NCBI GenBank assembly: GCA_040391605.1
Contig: JBEBXK010000002.1
Location: 124,001 to 188,000, forward strand
Source: Vulgatibacter incomptus_A
GTDB taxonomy: Bacteria; Myxococcota; Myxococcia; Myxococcales; Vulgatibacteraceae
Reading direction: 5' to 3'
Length of the DNA: 64,000 nucleotides
Shown: positions 29,487 through 40,806 of the stretch, piece by piece
How the letters are laid out: the number at the start of each line of letters is the position of its first letter
Numbering within the stretch: position 1 is the stretch's first letter
Position numbers and translations under genes: made by a program
The notes under the pieces: generated by a model
The model's database searches: none
What the model was told of the DNA's origin: nothing
What the model saw: the letters and a program-made list of their open reading frames with translations, nothing else

Positions 29487-30344
29487 TTGGATCCACTCTC
29501 CATCGAGACCATCGCCGTCCTGGGTGCCGGCACCATGGGCAGCGGCATCGCCCAGGTGGCGGCGGCCGCCGGCCATCGCGTGCTCCTCTTCGACGTCTCC
29601 GCCGATCGGGTCGAGGCGGGGCTGGCGAAGATTCAGGGCAACCTCACCAAGGGCGTGGAGAAGCGGAAGATCGAGGCGGCGGACGCCGAGGCGACCCTCG
29701 GCAGGCTGCGGGCGATCACCGACCTCGCCGCCGCTGGCGAGGCGCAGCTCGTCATCGAGGCGGTGCCGGAGGATCTCGCGCTGAAGGTGAAGGTCCTGGG
29801 CGAGGTGGCCAAGGCGTCCTCCGCCGAGACGATCCTCGCCTCGAATACCTCGAGCCTCTGCCTGACCGAGCTGGCCGCGGCGCTCCCGGAGCCCTCCCGG
29901 GTGGTGGGGATGCACTTCTTCAACCCCGTCCACCTGATGAAGCTCCTCGAGGTGATCCGCGCCCATCAGACCTCCGACCGGACCCTCGAGGCGGTGCGGA
30001 GCGTCGGCGCGAAGATGGGCAAGGAGGTCATCGTCGTCCGCGACATCCCCGGCTTCGCGTCGTCGCGCCTGGGGATCGCCCTGGGGATGGAGGCGATCCG
30101 CATGCTAGAGGAGGGCGTGGCCACCGCCGCCGAGATCGATAAGGCGATGAAGCTCGGCTACGGCCACCCGATGGGGCCGCTGGAGCTCACCGATCTTGTG
30201 GGCTTGGACGTGCGCCAGGCCATCGGGGAGTATCTGCTCCGCGAGCTGGGCGGTGAGCAGTTCCGCCCGCCCCAGCTCCTCAAGCGCCTGGTGCGGGCGG
30301 GGAAGCTCGGCCGCAAGACCGGAGAGGGCTTCTACAAGTACTGA
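29487..30344 (+). CDS. hbd: 3-hydroxybutyryl-CoA / 3-hydroxyacyl-CoA dehydrogenase
   Basis: The product is 285 residues from a TTG start with AAGGAG seven bases upstream. The N-terminal Rossmann motif is GAGTMGSGIAQ. The catalytic His143 lies in GMHFFNPVHLMKLLEVI, with Asn120 in SNTSSL. The C-terminal dimerisation domain has IPGFASSRLG and GYGHPMGPLELTDLVGLD. It oxidises L-3-hydroxyacyl-CoA with NAD, the step after the hydratase encoded just upstream. A short hairpin GACAC-CGTTC-GTGTC (30343-30357) starts within the stop codon. Confidence 0.95.
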   Translation: MDPLSIETIAVLGAGTMGSGIAQVAAAAGHRVLLFDVSADRVEAGLAKIQGNLTKGVEKRKIEAADAEATLGRLRAITDLAAAGEAQLVIEAVPEDLALKVKVLGEVAKASSAETILASNTSSLCLTELAAALPEPSRVVGMHFFNPVHLMKLLEVIRAHQTSDRTLEAVRSVGAKMGKEVIVVRDIPGFASSRLGIALGMEAIRMLEEGVATAAEIDKAMKLGYGHPMGPLELTDLVGLDVRQAIGEYLLRELGGEQFRPPQLLKRLVRAGKLGRKTGEGFYKY

Positions 30345-30467
30345 CACCGTTCGTGTCTGACTGATTCACGAGTGTCGAATCCCTGCGCTCCATGGGCCGA
30401 GCGGGCGCAGCCTCGCTGTTCCGCTCCTCGTCCCTGCCTACCCTTGAAGGAGGGGAGGAACAGACGG

Positions 30468-31442
30468 GTGGGGCGACCGGAGCGGGGGAGCAGAGGGAGG
30501 AAGGTAGCGGCGCCGGCGGGGCGGCTGGCCCGGGCGCAGGCGCCCACGCGGCCGAACCTCCCGCTGGAGACGATCTGGTGCCAGGCCCTCCTGCGCCGCC
30601 TCCGGGCCCGCTGCGCCACGCCGCTGCGTCTCGAGGTCACCGACAACATCCACACCATGCTCTCCTTCCGAAGGCGCGGCAGGACCCTGGAGGTGCGGCT
30701 CCACCATATGTTCCTGGTGGCCCCCGATCCGGTGGTGGACGCGCTGGCCAGCTACATCCAGGGCAGCGATCCCTCCGCGTCGGGGGTGCTGGATCGCTTC
30801 ATCATGGACCATCGTTGGCTGATCCGCCGGGTGCCACCTCATGTGCGACGGCAGCGGGTCTCGATCCGATCGCAAGGCCGCCACCACGATCTCGAGGCGA
30901 TCCTGCGGCGGCTCATCCAAGAGCAGCTGAGAGTTCGTGAAACGAAGTCTCCAGGGGAGCCGAAGGCGGAGCGAACGTCAAGAGCGCGCTCCTCATGCAA
31001 AGTGCGAGAGAAGAATGCGGGCTCGCCACCGTCGGGACTGACTTCGTCATTCGCTCCGATCGGTCCCATCGACTGCGCGATCACCTGGGGATCGGCGCCG
31101 ACGGTCACGCTCCCCCGGCAGTCGATCAAGCTCGGATCCTACTCCGCGGACGCGCGATTGATCCGGATCCATCCGGCCCTCGATCAGCGCCGCGTCCCCT
31201 CCTACTTCGTGGAGTGGATCGTCTTTCACGAGCTGCTGCACCACCTCCACGGAATCGTCCGCCACGAGGGGAAGCGCTGCGTCCACACCCCAGCGTTTTG
31301 CGCAGACGAGCGGCGCTTCCCCGACTATCTCCGCGCCACGGCCTGGGAGCGGGAGAACCTCGATATGCTCCTCGCGTGGGCGCCGCCAGGACCTCCCATC
31401 CGATCGATGCGGAGGCTCCGCGCCGCCTACACCAGCTCTTGA
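30468..31442 (+). CDS. SprT-like zinc metalloprotease-family protein carrying an inserted repeat
   Basis: The product is 324 residues from a GTG at 30468 with AGGGGAGGA nine bases upstream; GTG 30372 is a longer alternative. The C-terminal half has the metal-binding HELLH (254-258), then HTPAFCADERRFPDY, like SprT/Spartan domains that cleave or bind DNA-crosslinked proteins. The N-terminal half (LEVTDNIHTMLSFRRRG, LRRLIQEQ) also fits this family. Between them, residues about 154-196 are encoded by a 128-base copy of a dispersed repeat (30929-31056). That peptide (for example EPKAERTSRARSS) is unlike the rest. No stop arises, so a full-length protein may be made with an extra disordered loop. 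Confidence 0.75.
   Translation: MGRPERGSRGRKVAAPAGRLARAQAPTRPNLPLETIWCQALLRRLRARCATPLRLEVTDNIHTMLSFRRRGRTLEVRLHHMFLVAPDPVVDALASYIQGSDPSASGVLDRFIMDHRWLIRRVPPHVRRQRVSIRSQGRHHDLEAILRRLIQEQLRVRETKSPGEPKAERTSRARSSCKVREKNAGSPPSGLTSSFAPIGPIDCAITWGSAPTVTLPRQSIKLGSYSADARLIRIHPALDQRRVPSYFVEWIVFHELLHHLHGIVRHEGKRCVHTPAFCADERRFPDYLRATAWERENLDMLLAWAPPGPPIRSMRRLRAAYTSS
30929..31056 (+). repeat. Dispersed hairpin element, copy B1, inside the SprT-like gene
   Basis: This 128-base segment aligns without gaps to copy B2 at 45704-45831, by eye at roughly 80-85% identity. Both start with GAGAGTTCGTGA, contain the core GAGCCGAAGGCGGAGCGAACG, and carry GTGCGAGAG and GCGGGCTCGCCAC further on. The similarity ends abruptly on both sides. 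In this copy the element lies in the middle of a protein gene and is read through in frame. Confidence 0.85.
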
Positions 31443-31453
31443 GCGAGGTCGGT

Positions 31454-32686
31454 CTAGCCCCGGTCGTCGCCAGGGAGGATCAGCTTGCTGGCCGGCTCGC
31501 TCGGCTCGGACGGCAGATCGGACGGCTGTCGATCCTCGATGAGGCGGGCGAAGAGCTCCCGGCAGAAGGGGATGCGCTCCGAGGGGACGTCGCTGGCGAG
31601 CATCCGCGCCGCCGCCGCGGCGATCTGCGCCTGCCGGATCCGATCGGTGCTCTCGAAGAGGCGGGCCGTATCCAGGAGGTAGCCTGCGTAGCGCGCCCGC
31701 CGCGCCGGATCGAAGTAGGCCTCGGCCTCGCGCTCCACCACGCCCGCCATCGCCTCCTCCCGCTGCAGATCGCCCTGGGGGCCGCTGAGGTAGAGAGGGC
31801 TCGCCAGGGCCTCCTCCAGGTGAAGGGCGAAGGATCGCAGGGCGTCGCTCTCGGGCCTCCAGCGGCTGAGCTCCGGCTCTTTCAGGATCGTGGCCGAGTC
31901 GGCGACGAGCGCGCCGAGCTCCGCAGGATCCGCGGGCGGCCTGCCCTCGCCCGTTGGCGCCAAGGGCCCTGGGGCCTGCGCTGGCGCCGGCCCCAGGAAC
32001 TGAGCGGCCCAGGCCGGGAACTCCGTCGGGCACTCGCCTCCCTCCCGCGCCGCGACCCTGGCGCGATCCAGGGCGATCCGCGCCTCGTCCCGCGTGACCT
32101 CGCGGATCGTGACGCCGCCCTGGCGCACGAGCTCGTCGGAGAACTCGCGGAAGCGCTTGCGTGAGATCTCCGCCAAGAGGAAGTCGACGACGCCGCGGGC
32201 ATCCGAGACCACGATCTGCGCCAGCTCCACGCCTCGTCCCGGGAGGTTCCGCGACCAATAGACCGCCCGTTCCCCCTGGCCGTCGAGGCTGGTCAGGTAG
32301 ACGGCAGGCTCGGCCATGACCTCCGTCGTGGGCTTTGGCGCCTCGACCTGCTTGGTGGGCAGCTCCACCTCGACCCCGCGATGCTTCAGCGCATGGGCGA
32401 GGCGCTTGGCCTCCTTGTGCAGCTCCTTGTCGCCGACGGCGGCGGCCTCCACCACCACGTCGAGGCGGCCGGCCTGGGCGGCGGCGCGTAGCAGCGCGCG
32501 CCCCAGGATCGGGGGCATGGCCAGGATCGCGTCGATCTCGGCGGCGCCGATCTCGTCGATCAGGCAGCGCGCCTCGTCGATGGCCTCGGGAGACGCACCC
32601 AACTTCTCGCTGAGGGCGCTCGAGCTCCCGTCGGCCTCCAGTAGCTCGAGGACTCGTCGCGCGTCCAGGTCAATTCGCTTGCTCAT
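31454..32686 (-). CDS. Unrecognised acidic helical protein of 410 residues
   Basis: The start is the Met of MSKRIDLDARR, eight bases after AGGGGA. There is no signal peptide and no membrane segment. The N-terminal 120 residues look like helical repeats (ILAMPPILGRALLRAAAQAG, DKELHKEAKRLAHALKHRG). The second half is mixed, with a long helical C-terminal part (RARYAGYLLDTARLFESTDRIRQAQ) and a disordered Ser/Pro tail. No catalytic or binding motif is visible and I cannot name a family. It converges with the SprT-like gene and is followed upstream by the malic enzyme gene on the same strand. Confidence 0.7.
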   Translation of the reverse strand: MSKRIDLDARRVLELLEADGSSSALSEKLGASPEAIDEARCLIDEIGAAEIDAILAMPPILGRALLRAAAQAGRLDVVVEAAAVGDKELHKEAKRLAHALKHRGVEVELPTKQVEAPKPTTEVMAEPAVYLTSLDGQGERAVYWSRNLPGRGVELAQIVVSDARGVVDFLLAEISRKRFREFSDELVRQGGVTIREVTRDEARIALDRARVAAREGGECPTEFPAWAAQFLGPAPAQAPGPLAPTGEGRPPADPAELGALVADSATILKEPELSRWRPESDALRSFALHLEEALASPLYLSGPQGDLQREEAMAGVVEREAEAYFDPARRARYAGYLLDTARLFESTDRIRQAQIAAAAARMLASDVPSERIPFCRELFARLIEDRQPSDLPSEPSEPASKLILPGDDRG

Positions 32687-32776
32687 GATCGGATCCCCTG
32701 GGGGCCGAGCCTCGCCCGATCGGCGCATGCCGCTCTCCACGGCTGCAGCCTACCGGGTCGAGGCGCGTCCACCGGC

Positions 32777-35062
<2,286 letters not shown>

Positions 35063-35154
35063 ACACCTACAACCAGTCGTAGCGGTCGCCGCCGACGCGG
35101 CGAGTCGTGAGGGTGGGGCGAAGACGTGCCCCAGCGAATTGGGCGCTACCTTAC

Positions 35155-35222
35155 ACCGTAGCGAACGCCGATGGGGTCGCGTCCGCGGGGAGGCGCTAGC
35201 CTCGCGGCTCGCCGGCTTCGCC
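35155..35222 (-). repeat. Possible diverged hairpin element, copy A6
   Basis: Reading leftward directly from the TAA of the methyltransferase gene, the sequence GCGAGCCGCGAGGCTAGCG resembles the family core with small changes. It forms a GAGGC/GCCTC hairpin, and GCGTTCGCTACGG lies further on. The match is much weaker than in copies A1-A3, so it may be chance in GC-rich sequence. Confidence 0.3.
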
Positions 35223-36026
35223 TTATGACTGAGCAGTGGGCTTGGACGCGCGGAAGATGATCCACGGCGGGAGGAGCAGTCGCTCGAAGCCTACCAGCCC
35301 CGAATCCTCGCAGAGGCGCTGGAGTTCGCCCTCCGTCCAGCGGCGGATCCCCGCCCGACGCTCGAGGCGGCCCGGAGCCCTGAGCCGCTCCGGCAGAAGG
35401 GTGGCGCAGACGAAGCTGCCACCAGGGGCGAGGATCCGCGCCACCTCTCGGACCACGCCCTCCGGATCGTCGTAGAGGTGGAGGGCCGCGACGTCGAGGA
35501 CTCCCGCCAGCGCACCATCCCGAAAGGGCGGGGCCGCGGCGTCTCCTCGGAGGAGATCGACCGGCGCGCCGCTCTCCTCGAGCTGATGCCGGGCCTCCTC
35601 GAGCATCGCCGCCGAGCGGTCGAGGGCGTAGACCGGCCCCGCGCCAGGGCGCAGCGCCAGATCCCGGGCCAGATGCCCCGTCCCACACGAAAGATCCAGG
35701 ATCGGCGCCCCCGGCGGCGTCGCCAGCAGCGCATGAAAGAGCAGCTTCTCGCTTCCGGCGTCCAACCCCAGCCTCGCGAGCGCCGGCCGAAGCCCCCTTT
35801 CATAAAAGCGTGCGACCGTTCGATTCTCCATCGCCCGCTGCGCCAGCGAGCGCCTTCGCCCCTCCTCGACCGAGAGATCGAGCATCCCCTCCGCCAGGGG
35901 AAAGGCCATGCCGCAGCTCGCGCAAGTCACCGGCCCGAAGCCGAGGAGAGGCTTGTCGCCTTCGGCCTCCAGAGGGCCACCCCCACACCGCGGGCAGCGG
36001 AGCAGGTCAAGAGAAGAGCGTCGCAC
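35223..36026 (-). CDS. SAM-dependent methyltransferase with N-terminal zinc ribbon
   Basis: The product is 267 residues. An N-terminal four-Cys ribbon (CPRCGGG ... CASCG) is followed by MAFPLAEGMLDL, as in Trm112-like or RlmA-like proteins. The class I methyltransferase domain has the SAM loop ILDLSCGTGHLARDLA, the acidic residue after strand 2 (YALDRSAAML) and the LRGDAAAPPF motif. The ribbon plus methyltransferase layout is seen in RNA and quinone methyltransferases; the substrate is not determined. It ends 160 bases before maeB and is probably transcribed separately. Confidence 0.85.
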   Translation of the reverse strand: MRRSSLDLLRCPRCGGGPLEAEGDKPLLGFGPVTCASCGMAFPLAEGMLDLSVEEGRRRSLAQRAMENRTVARFYERGLRPALARLGLDAGSEKLLFHALLATPPGAPILDLSCGTGHLARDLALRPGAGPVYALDRSAAMLEEARHQLEESGAPVDLLRGDAAAPPFRDGALAGVLDVAALHLYDDPEGVVREVARILAPGGSFVCATLLPERLRAPGRLERRAGIRRWTEGELQRLCEDSGLVGFERLLLPPWIIFRASKPTAQS

Positions 36027-36091
36027 GATCGGCGCAGGATAGCAGCTAGGTCCCTGCCGCCCCGAAAGAAGAATTGGGCAGGGGCGATCTC

Positions 36092-37282
36092 CTACTTGCC
36101 AAGCTGTTCCAGGACTTGTTGGACGGGGAGGACCTCGACCTCGGCCTGCTCGAGAGCAGTGAGCAGCTGTACGAATTGGGTCGAATCGGTGCGGTAGGGC
36201 GAGCCCGCTCCGGGGGCGCCGAGGTCGTGGAAGAGGAAGACCAACCAGGTCCGGGTGCGGATCACGTCGTCGATCGCCCGCTCGAGGTCCTCCCAGGTCG
36301 TCTCGGTCGTTACGGCGTAGACGCGGATCCTGCGGCGATCGAAGGTGGCGTCGTTCAGGCCATGGAGGCTGGTTCGAATGTAGCGGGCCTTGCTGCCGAC
36401 GTAGTGCTCGACCAGCTCGTCGAATTCGCCGGCGGGATAGGCGAATCCTCGGCCCGCGCCCAGCTTGGCGAGCTGCAGCAGGCTCCCCTCGACCTCGTCT
36501 CGCAGCTCCTCGGTCGATACTTCGACGAGGGGCCTGTGGGAGGCCGAATGGGAGCCGATCTCGTGTCCTCTGTTTGCGAGCGTTCGGACCTGCTCCGATC
36601 CCAGGTGGCCCTCCTCGTTCAGCGAGTCCAGGATGACGTAGAACGAGCCCCTCCAGCCACGGCGCTCCAGCTCGGGGGCAGCGATGGTGAGATTGCTCTC
36701 ATCTCCGTCGTCGAACGTGATGGAGACCATCGGGCGGTCGAAGGGGGCCGGCGCCACCTCCCGCAACGAGTGGGAGCTGGTCTCGAGATAGCCGGGCCGA
36801 TCGAGTAGGTGCATGACGGTGGAGTGGGAGTCCTCGGAGACGTAGAAGCGGAACCGCGTCCTGGCCCACTCGCTCGATGTCGACGACTGCCACGCCGAGT
36901 GGAAGCGCCGCTCGCTCACGGTCTCGTGGGAAAAGACGAGCCTCGCCGTGCCGTAGGAGCGGTAGGTGTCTGCGTACTCGTAGAACTTGCCGCCCTGGAG
37001 GGCGACGGGCTCGAACCACCATCGAGCATGTCCCGGGGCCGATCCCTTGAGGATCTCGGTATGAAGGAGCGCCGTGCCGTCTTCGGCGGCGCGGTGGCCC
37101 ACGGCGTCCACCCCATCATCGCTCAGGAAGAACCAGCCTTCGGGTCCCTCCGAACCTGCTTCCAAGGTCGAGTTTCCGATGAGGTTCCCCGAGAGATAGA
37201 CCGGGTCGGTCGCTCGATCCTCGACGGGTGCTGCGACGCATCCGCCGAGGACGCTCAACAGAAGAATGAACCGCAGCTCCAT
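36092..37282 (-). CDS. Polysaccharide deacetylase (NodB) lipoprotein with N-terminal carbohydrate-binding-like domain
   Basis: The product is 396 residues. A lipoprotein signal ends in VLGGC (Cys15). Residues about 30-175 form a beta-rich module resembling a carbohydrate-binding jelly roll (NLIGNSTLEAG, EGWFFLSDDG). The NodB domain follows with the metal triad Asp192 in TFDDGDE, and His245 and His249 in GSHSASH, then RGFAYPAGEFDE and the catalytic-His motif VFLFHDLG. It should remove acetyl or similar groups from a cell-surface polysaccharide or peptidoglycan. No polysaccharide operon lies around it. Confidence 0.88.
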   Translation of the reverse strand: MELRFILLLSVLGGCVAAPVEDRATDPVYLSGNLIGNSTLEAGSEGPEGWFFLSDDGVDAVGHRAAEDGTALLHTEILKGSAPGHARWWFEPVALQGGKFYEYADTYRSYGTARLVFSHETVSERRFHSAWQSSTSSEWARTRFRFYVSEDSHSTVMHLLDRPGYLETSSHSLREVAPAPFDRPMVSITFDDGDESNLTIAAPELERRGWRGSFYVILDSLNEEGHLGSEQVRTLANRGHEIGSHSASHRPLVEVSTEELRDEVEGSLLQLAKLGAGRGFAYPAGEFDELVEHYVGSKARYIRTSLHGLNDATFDRRRIRVYAVTTETTWEDLERAIDDVIRTRTWLVFLFHDLGAPGAGSPYRTDSTQFVQLLTALEQAEVEVLPVQQVLEQLGK

Positions 37283-37390
37283 GCGGCAGGTTCATAAGCC
37301 GATCGCGCTCGGTTGCCAAGGAAGGCGGCGCGGATGCGAGAGGCCGAAGGACGAGGATCGGATCGGCGCGCGACGGATCGCCGGCTGACG

Positions 37391-37867
37391 TCAGACCGGC
37401 CGGAGCCAGAGCTCCTTCATGTCCATGGGGAGCATGGCGATGAAGTCTTCGGCTTCGCCGTCGGAGATCTGGTCGCGCACGGCGCCGAGGACGGCCCTGA
37501 CGATGGGCTCGGCTTCGGAGGGATCCTTCTTCAGATCGTCGGCGACCATCTGGAAGAGCTCCTCCTTGCCGAAGCGGTGGTGGGGCGCGTCCAGGTGGAG
37601 CTCGCAGCGCTGCAGGAGCTCGCGGAGCTTCATGGGGAGCTGGGCCTCGAGGTCTTCCTTGGCGCCCTCGGCGTAGACCCTCTGCTCGAAGGCGCAGAGC
37701 ACCGAGACCGCGGCGCACTCGGCCAGCTTCATGTCGAAGCCGCCGATCTCGCAGAGGTCCTTGAGGAACGCCTTGTAGGTGGCGCCCGTCCTGGATTCGT
37801 GCCGCTGCAGCCGGCGCTCGGGCGTCGGGGGTGGACGCCGGATCTGCTCGGTCGTTTCATCTGCCAT
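37391..37867 (-). CDS. DUF2267-like protein
   Basis: The product is 158 residues with GGAGGT about five bases before the ATG. It shows the DUF2267 pattern of two similar helical halves: YKAFLKDLCEIGG then LAECAAVSVLCAFEQRVYAEGAKEDLEAQLP, and in the second half ELFQMVADDLKKD then AEPIVRAVLGAVRDQISDGEAEDFIAMLP. The function of the family is unknown. Members are often found near stress genes. It lies 72 bases after uvrA on the same strand and may be cotranscribed with it. Confidence 0.78.
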   Translation of the reverse strand: MADETTEQIRRPPPTPERRLQRHESRTGATYKAFLKDLCEIGGFDMKLAECAAVSVLCAFEQRVYAEGAKEDLEAQLPMKLRELLQRCELHLDAPHHRFGKEELFQMVADDLKKDPSEAEPIVRAVLGAVRDQISDGEAEDFIAMLPMDMKELWLRPV

Positions 37868-37939
37868 CTGACACCTCCGATCCCAAGGTGGGCACCGATC
37901 GGGGGCGCTGCATCCCGGCCGCTGCGGCGCGCTCGGCGA

Positions 37940-40801
37940 TCAGCCGAGCTTGCGCTTGGCTTGTTTGGCGAGGACGGCGCCGAGGTAGTGACCGGTGTAG
38001 CTCTCTTTCACCTGCGCGACCTCCTCGGGACTGCCCTCGGCGATGAGGCGCCCGCCGGCGCCGCCGCCCTCGGGGCCGATGTCGATGACGTGGTCGGCGC
38101 ATTTGATGACGTCGAGGCTGTGCTCGATGACGAGGACGGTGTTGCCGGCGTCGACCAGGCGTTGGAGGACGGCGAGGAGCTTCTCGATGTCGGCGAAGTG
38201 GAGGCCGGTGGTGGGCTCGTCGAGGATGTAGAAGGTGCGGCCGGTGCCGACCTTGGCGAGCTCGCGAGAGAGCTTGATCCGCTGGGCCTCGCCGCCGGAG
38301 AGGGTGGGGGAGGGCTGGCCCAGCTTGACGTAGCCCAGGCCCACGTCGTCGAGGGTCTGGAGGCCTCTCATGATCTCCTTGTGGAGGGAGAAGTGCTCGA
38401 GGGCCTCAGCGACGCTCATCTCCAGGACCTCGGCGATGTTCTTGCCCTTGAAGCGCACGCGCAGGGTGGCGTCGTTGAAGCGCTTGCCGTCGCAGGTCTC
38501 GCAGGTGACGTAGACGTCCGGGAGGAAGTGCATCTCCACCAGCTTCTGCCCGTCGCCCTCGCAGGCCTCGCACCTGCCGCCCTTGATGTTGAAGGAGAAT
38601 CTGCCAGGTGTGTAGCCGAACGCCCGCGCCTCCGGGGTGGCGGCGAAGACCGTGCGGATGTGATCGAAGACCTTGGTGTAGGTGGCGGGGTTGGAGCGCG
38701 GGGTCCTGCCGATGGGGCGCTGATCGATCTCGATGACCTTGTCGATGGCGTCGAGGCCGGAGACGCCCCGATGCTTCCCAGGCACCTCGCGGGAGTCGTA
38801 GAGGGCCCGCGCCATGGCGGGGTAGAGGATGCCGTTGATCAGGGTGGACTTCCCCGCGCCGGAGACCCCGGTCACGGCGATGAGCTCGCCCAAGGGGAAG
38901 CTGACGTCGATCTCCTTGAGGTTGTTCTCGGCGGCGCCGTGCACCGTGATGGCCTTGCCGTTCCCGGGCCGCCGGGTCGTCGGGATCTCGATCCGTCGCC
39001 TGCCGGAGAGGTAGGCGCCGGTGACGGAGCGCTTGTCTCGGGCGATCTGCGCCGGGGTGCCGGCGGCGACGATCTCGCCGCCGAGGACGCCGGCGCCTGG
39101 GCCGAAGTCCACGATCCAATCGGACTCCTCCATGGTCTCCTCGTCATGCTCCACGACGATCACGGAGTTGCCGATGTCCCGCAGCCGCTTGAGGGTGGCG
39201 AGGAGCTTGCCGTTGTCGCGTTGGTGCAGGCCGATGGACGGCTCGTCGAGGATGTAGATCACGCCGGTGAGCTCGGAGCCCATCTGGGAGGCGAGGCGGA
39301 TCCGCTGGCTCTCGCCGCCGGAGAGGGAGCCGGCGGCGCGGTCGAGGGTGAGGTAGCCCAGGCCGACGTTCAGCAGGAAGCCCAGCCGCGCCAGGATCTC
39401 CTTGCGCAGCTCCCGGGCGATCTCCTCCTCGGCGCCCTCGAGGGGGAGATCGTGCAACCAGCCGTTGGCGCCCTGGATGGTGTCGGCGGCCAGCTCGTGG
39501 ATGGCGAGGCCGTGGATCTTCACCGCGCGGCTCTCGGGGCGCAGCCTGGCGCCGCCGCACTCCGAGCAGGGCTTCTCGGAGAAGAAGCGCATGTAGTAGC
39601 GCTTCATCTGATCGCTGGTGGTCTGCTTGAAGCGGCGCATGAGCTGGTTGACCACGCCCTCCCAATCCATGCGGTACTTGCCGGCGCCGGCGGCGTCCTT
39701 CCAGCTCAGGACGAACTCCTTGCCGTTGGTGCCGAAGAGGATCAGGTCGCGCTGCTTCTTGGCGAGCTTCTCCCACGGCTTCTGCAGGTCGAGATCGAAG
39801 GCGCTGGCGAGCTGCTCGACGAAGTCGGCGGTCCAGCCCTCGCCGCGGGACATGCCGGTGGCCCACGGCGCCACGGCACCCTCGCGGATCGAGAGGGTGG
39901 GATCGGGGATGATCAAATCCGGATCCATCTCCGGCCGGGAGCCCAGGCCGTTGCAGGCCTGGCAGAAGCCCAGGGGGGAGTTGAAGGAGAAGGCCTGCGG
40001 AGCGAGCTCGCCGAAGGAGAGGCCGCAGTGGTGGCAGGCGTTGTGCTCGCTGAAGATACGATCCGTCGAAGGATCGCCCTTGGCGTCGGTGACGATCAGC
40101 AGCCCCTTGCCCTCCCGCAGGGCGGTCTCCACCGAGTCGGTGAGGCGGGTCGCGATCTCGGCCTTCACCACCAGGCGATCGATCACCAACTCGAGATCAT
40201 GCTTCGACTTCTTGTCGAGGACGACCTTCTCGGCGGAGACGTCCACCACCCTGCCGTCGATCCGCATCCGCGAAAAGCCGCGCTTCTTGGCGTCCTCGAT
40301 CACCTCGCGGTACTCGCCCTTGCGGTTCTGCACCAGGGGCGCCAGGAGCTGGATCCTGCTGCCTTCGGGCATGGCGAGGATCGCCTCCACGATCTGCTGG
40401 GCCGTCTGCTTGCCGACCTTGCGGCCGCAGCTCGGGCAATGCTGCACGCCGATGCTGGCGTAGAGCACCCGCAGGTAGTCCTGGATCTCGGTGATGGTCC
40501 CCACCGTCGATCGCGGGTTGCTCGAGGCCGCCTTCTGCTCGATGGAGATCGTCGGCGAGAGTCCGCGGATGCTCTCGTACTTGGGCTTCTCCATCTGCCC
40601 GAGGAACTGCCGGGCGTAGGAGGAGAGGCTCTCCACGTATCGGCGCTGGCCCTCGGCGTAGAGGGTGTCGAAGGCCAGCGAGGACTTGCCGCTCCCCGAG
40701 ACGCCGGTGAAGACCACCAGCTTCTTCTTGGGGATCTCCAGCGTTACGTCCTTGAGGTTGTGCTCCCTCGCGCCGCGAATGAGGATCGAGTCCGGCTCCA
40801 T
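37940..40801 (-). CDS. uvrA: Excinuclease ABC subunit A
   Basis: The product is 953 residues, the expected length. It carries two ABC ATPase modules: Walker A GVSGSGKS at 33-40 and GVSGAGKSTLI in the second module, with signatures LSGGESQRIRLA and LSGGEAQRIKL, and Walker B ILDEPSIGLH and ILDEPTTGLH. Zinc-finger Cys pairs appear as CPSCG, CHHCG, CQACNG, CSECGG, CEACEGDG and CETCDGKR. It scans DNA for bulky lesions with UvrB at the start of nucleotide excision repair. A likely promoter and a GTTCAG-type LexA box lie directly upstream, suggesting SOS control. Confidence 0.98.
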   Translation of the reverse strand: MEPDSILIRGAREHNLKDVTLEIPKKKLVVFTGVSGSGKSSLAFDTLYAEGQRRYVESLSSYARQFLGQMEKPKYESIRGLSPTISIEQKAASSNPRSTVGTITEIQDYLRVLYASIGVQHCPSCGRKVGKQTAQQIVEAILAMPEGSRIQLLAPLVQNRKGEYREVIEDAKKRGFSRMRIDGRVVDVSAEKVVLDKKSKHDLELVIDRLVVKAEIATRLTDSVETALREGKGLLIVTDAKGDPSTDRIFSEHNACHHCGLSFGELAPQAFSFNSPLGFCQACNGLGSRPEMDPDLIIPDPTLSIREGAVAPWATGMSRGEGWTADFVEQLASAFDLDLQKPWEKLAKKQRDLILFGTNGKEFVLSWKDAAGAGKYRMDWEGVVNQLMRRFKQTTSDQMKRYYMRFFSEKPCSECGGARLRPESRAVKIHGLAIHELAADTIQGANGWLHDLPLEGAEEEIARELRKEILARLGFLLNVGLGYLTLDRAAGSLSGGESQRIRLASQMGSELTGVIYILDEPSIGLHQRDNGKLLATLKRLRDIGNSVIVVEHDEETMEESDWIVDFGPGAGVLGGEIVAAGTPAQIARDKRSVTGAYLSGRRRIEIPTTRRPGNGKAITVHGAAENNLKEIDVSFPLGELIAVTGVSGAGKSTLINGILYPAMARALYDSREVPGKHRGVSGLDAIDKVIEIDQRPIGRTPRSNPATYTKVFDHIRTVFAATPEARAFGYTPGRFSFNIKGGRCEACEGDGQKLVEMHFLPDVYVTCETCDGKRFNDATLRVRFKGKNIAEVLEMSVAEALEHFSLHKEIMRGLQTLDDVGLGYVKLGQPSPTLSGGEAQRIKLSRELAKVGTGRTFYILDEPTTGLHFADIEKLLAVLQRLVDAGNTVLVIEHSLDVIKCADHVIDIGPEGGGAGGRLIAEGSPEEVAQVKESYTGHYLGAVLAKQAKRKLG

Positions 40802-40806
40802 TGATT

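Noticed and set aside
37313..40804. A 1163-codon open frame on the plus strand opposite uvrA
   Set aside because: It is a by-product of high third-position GC in uvrA. The translated sequence is low-complexity (Gly, Ala, Leu, Val, Asp, Arg) without motifs, while the minus strand encodes a textbook UvrA.
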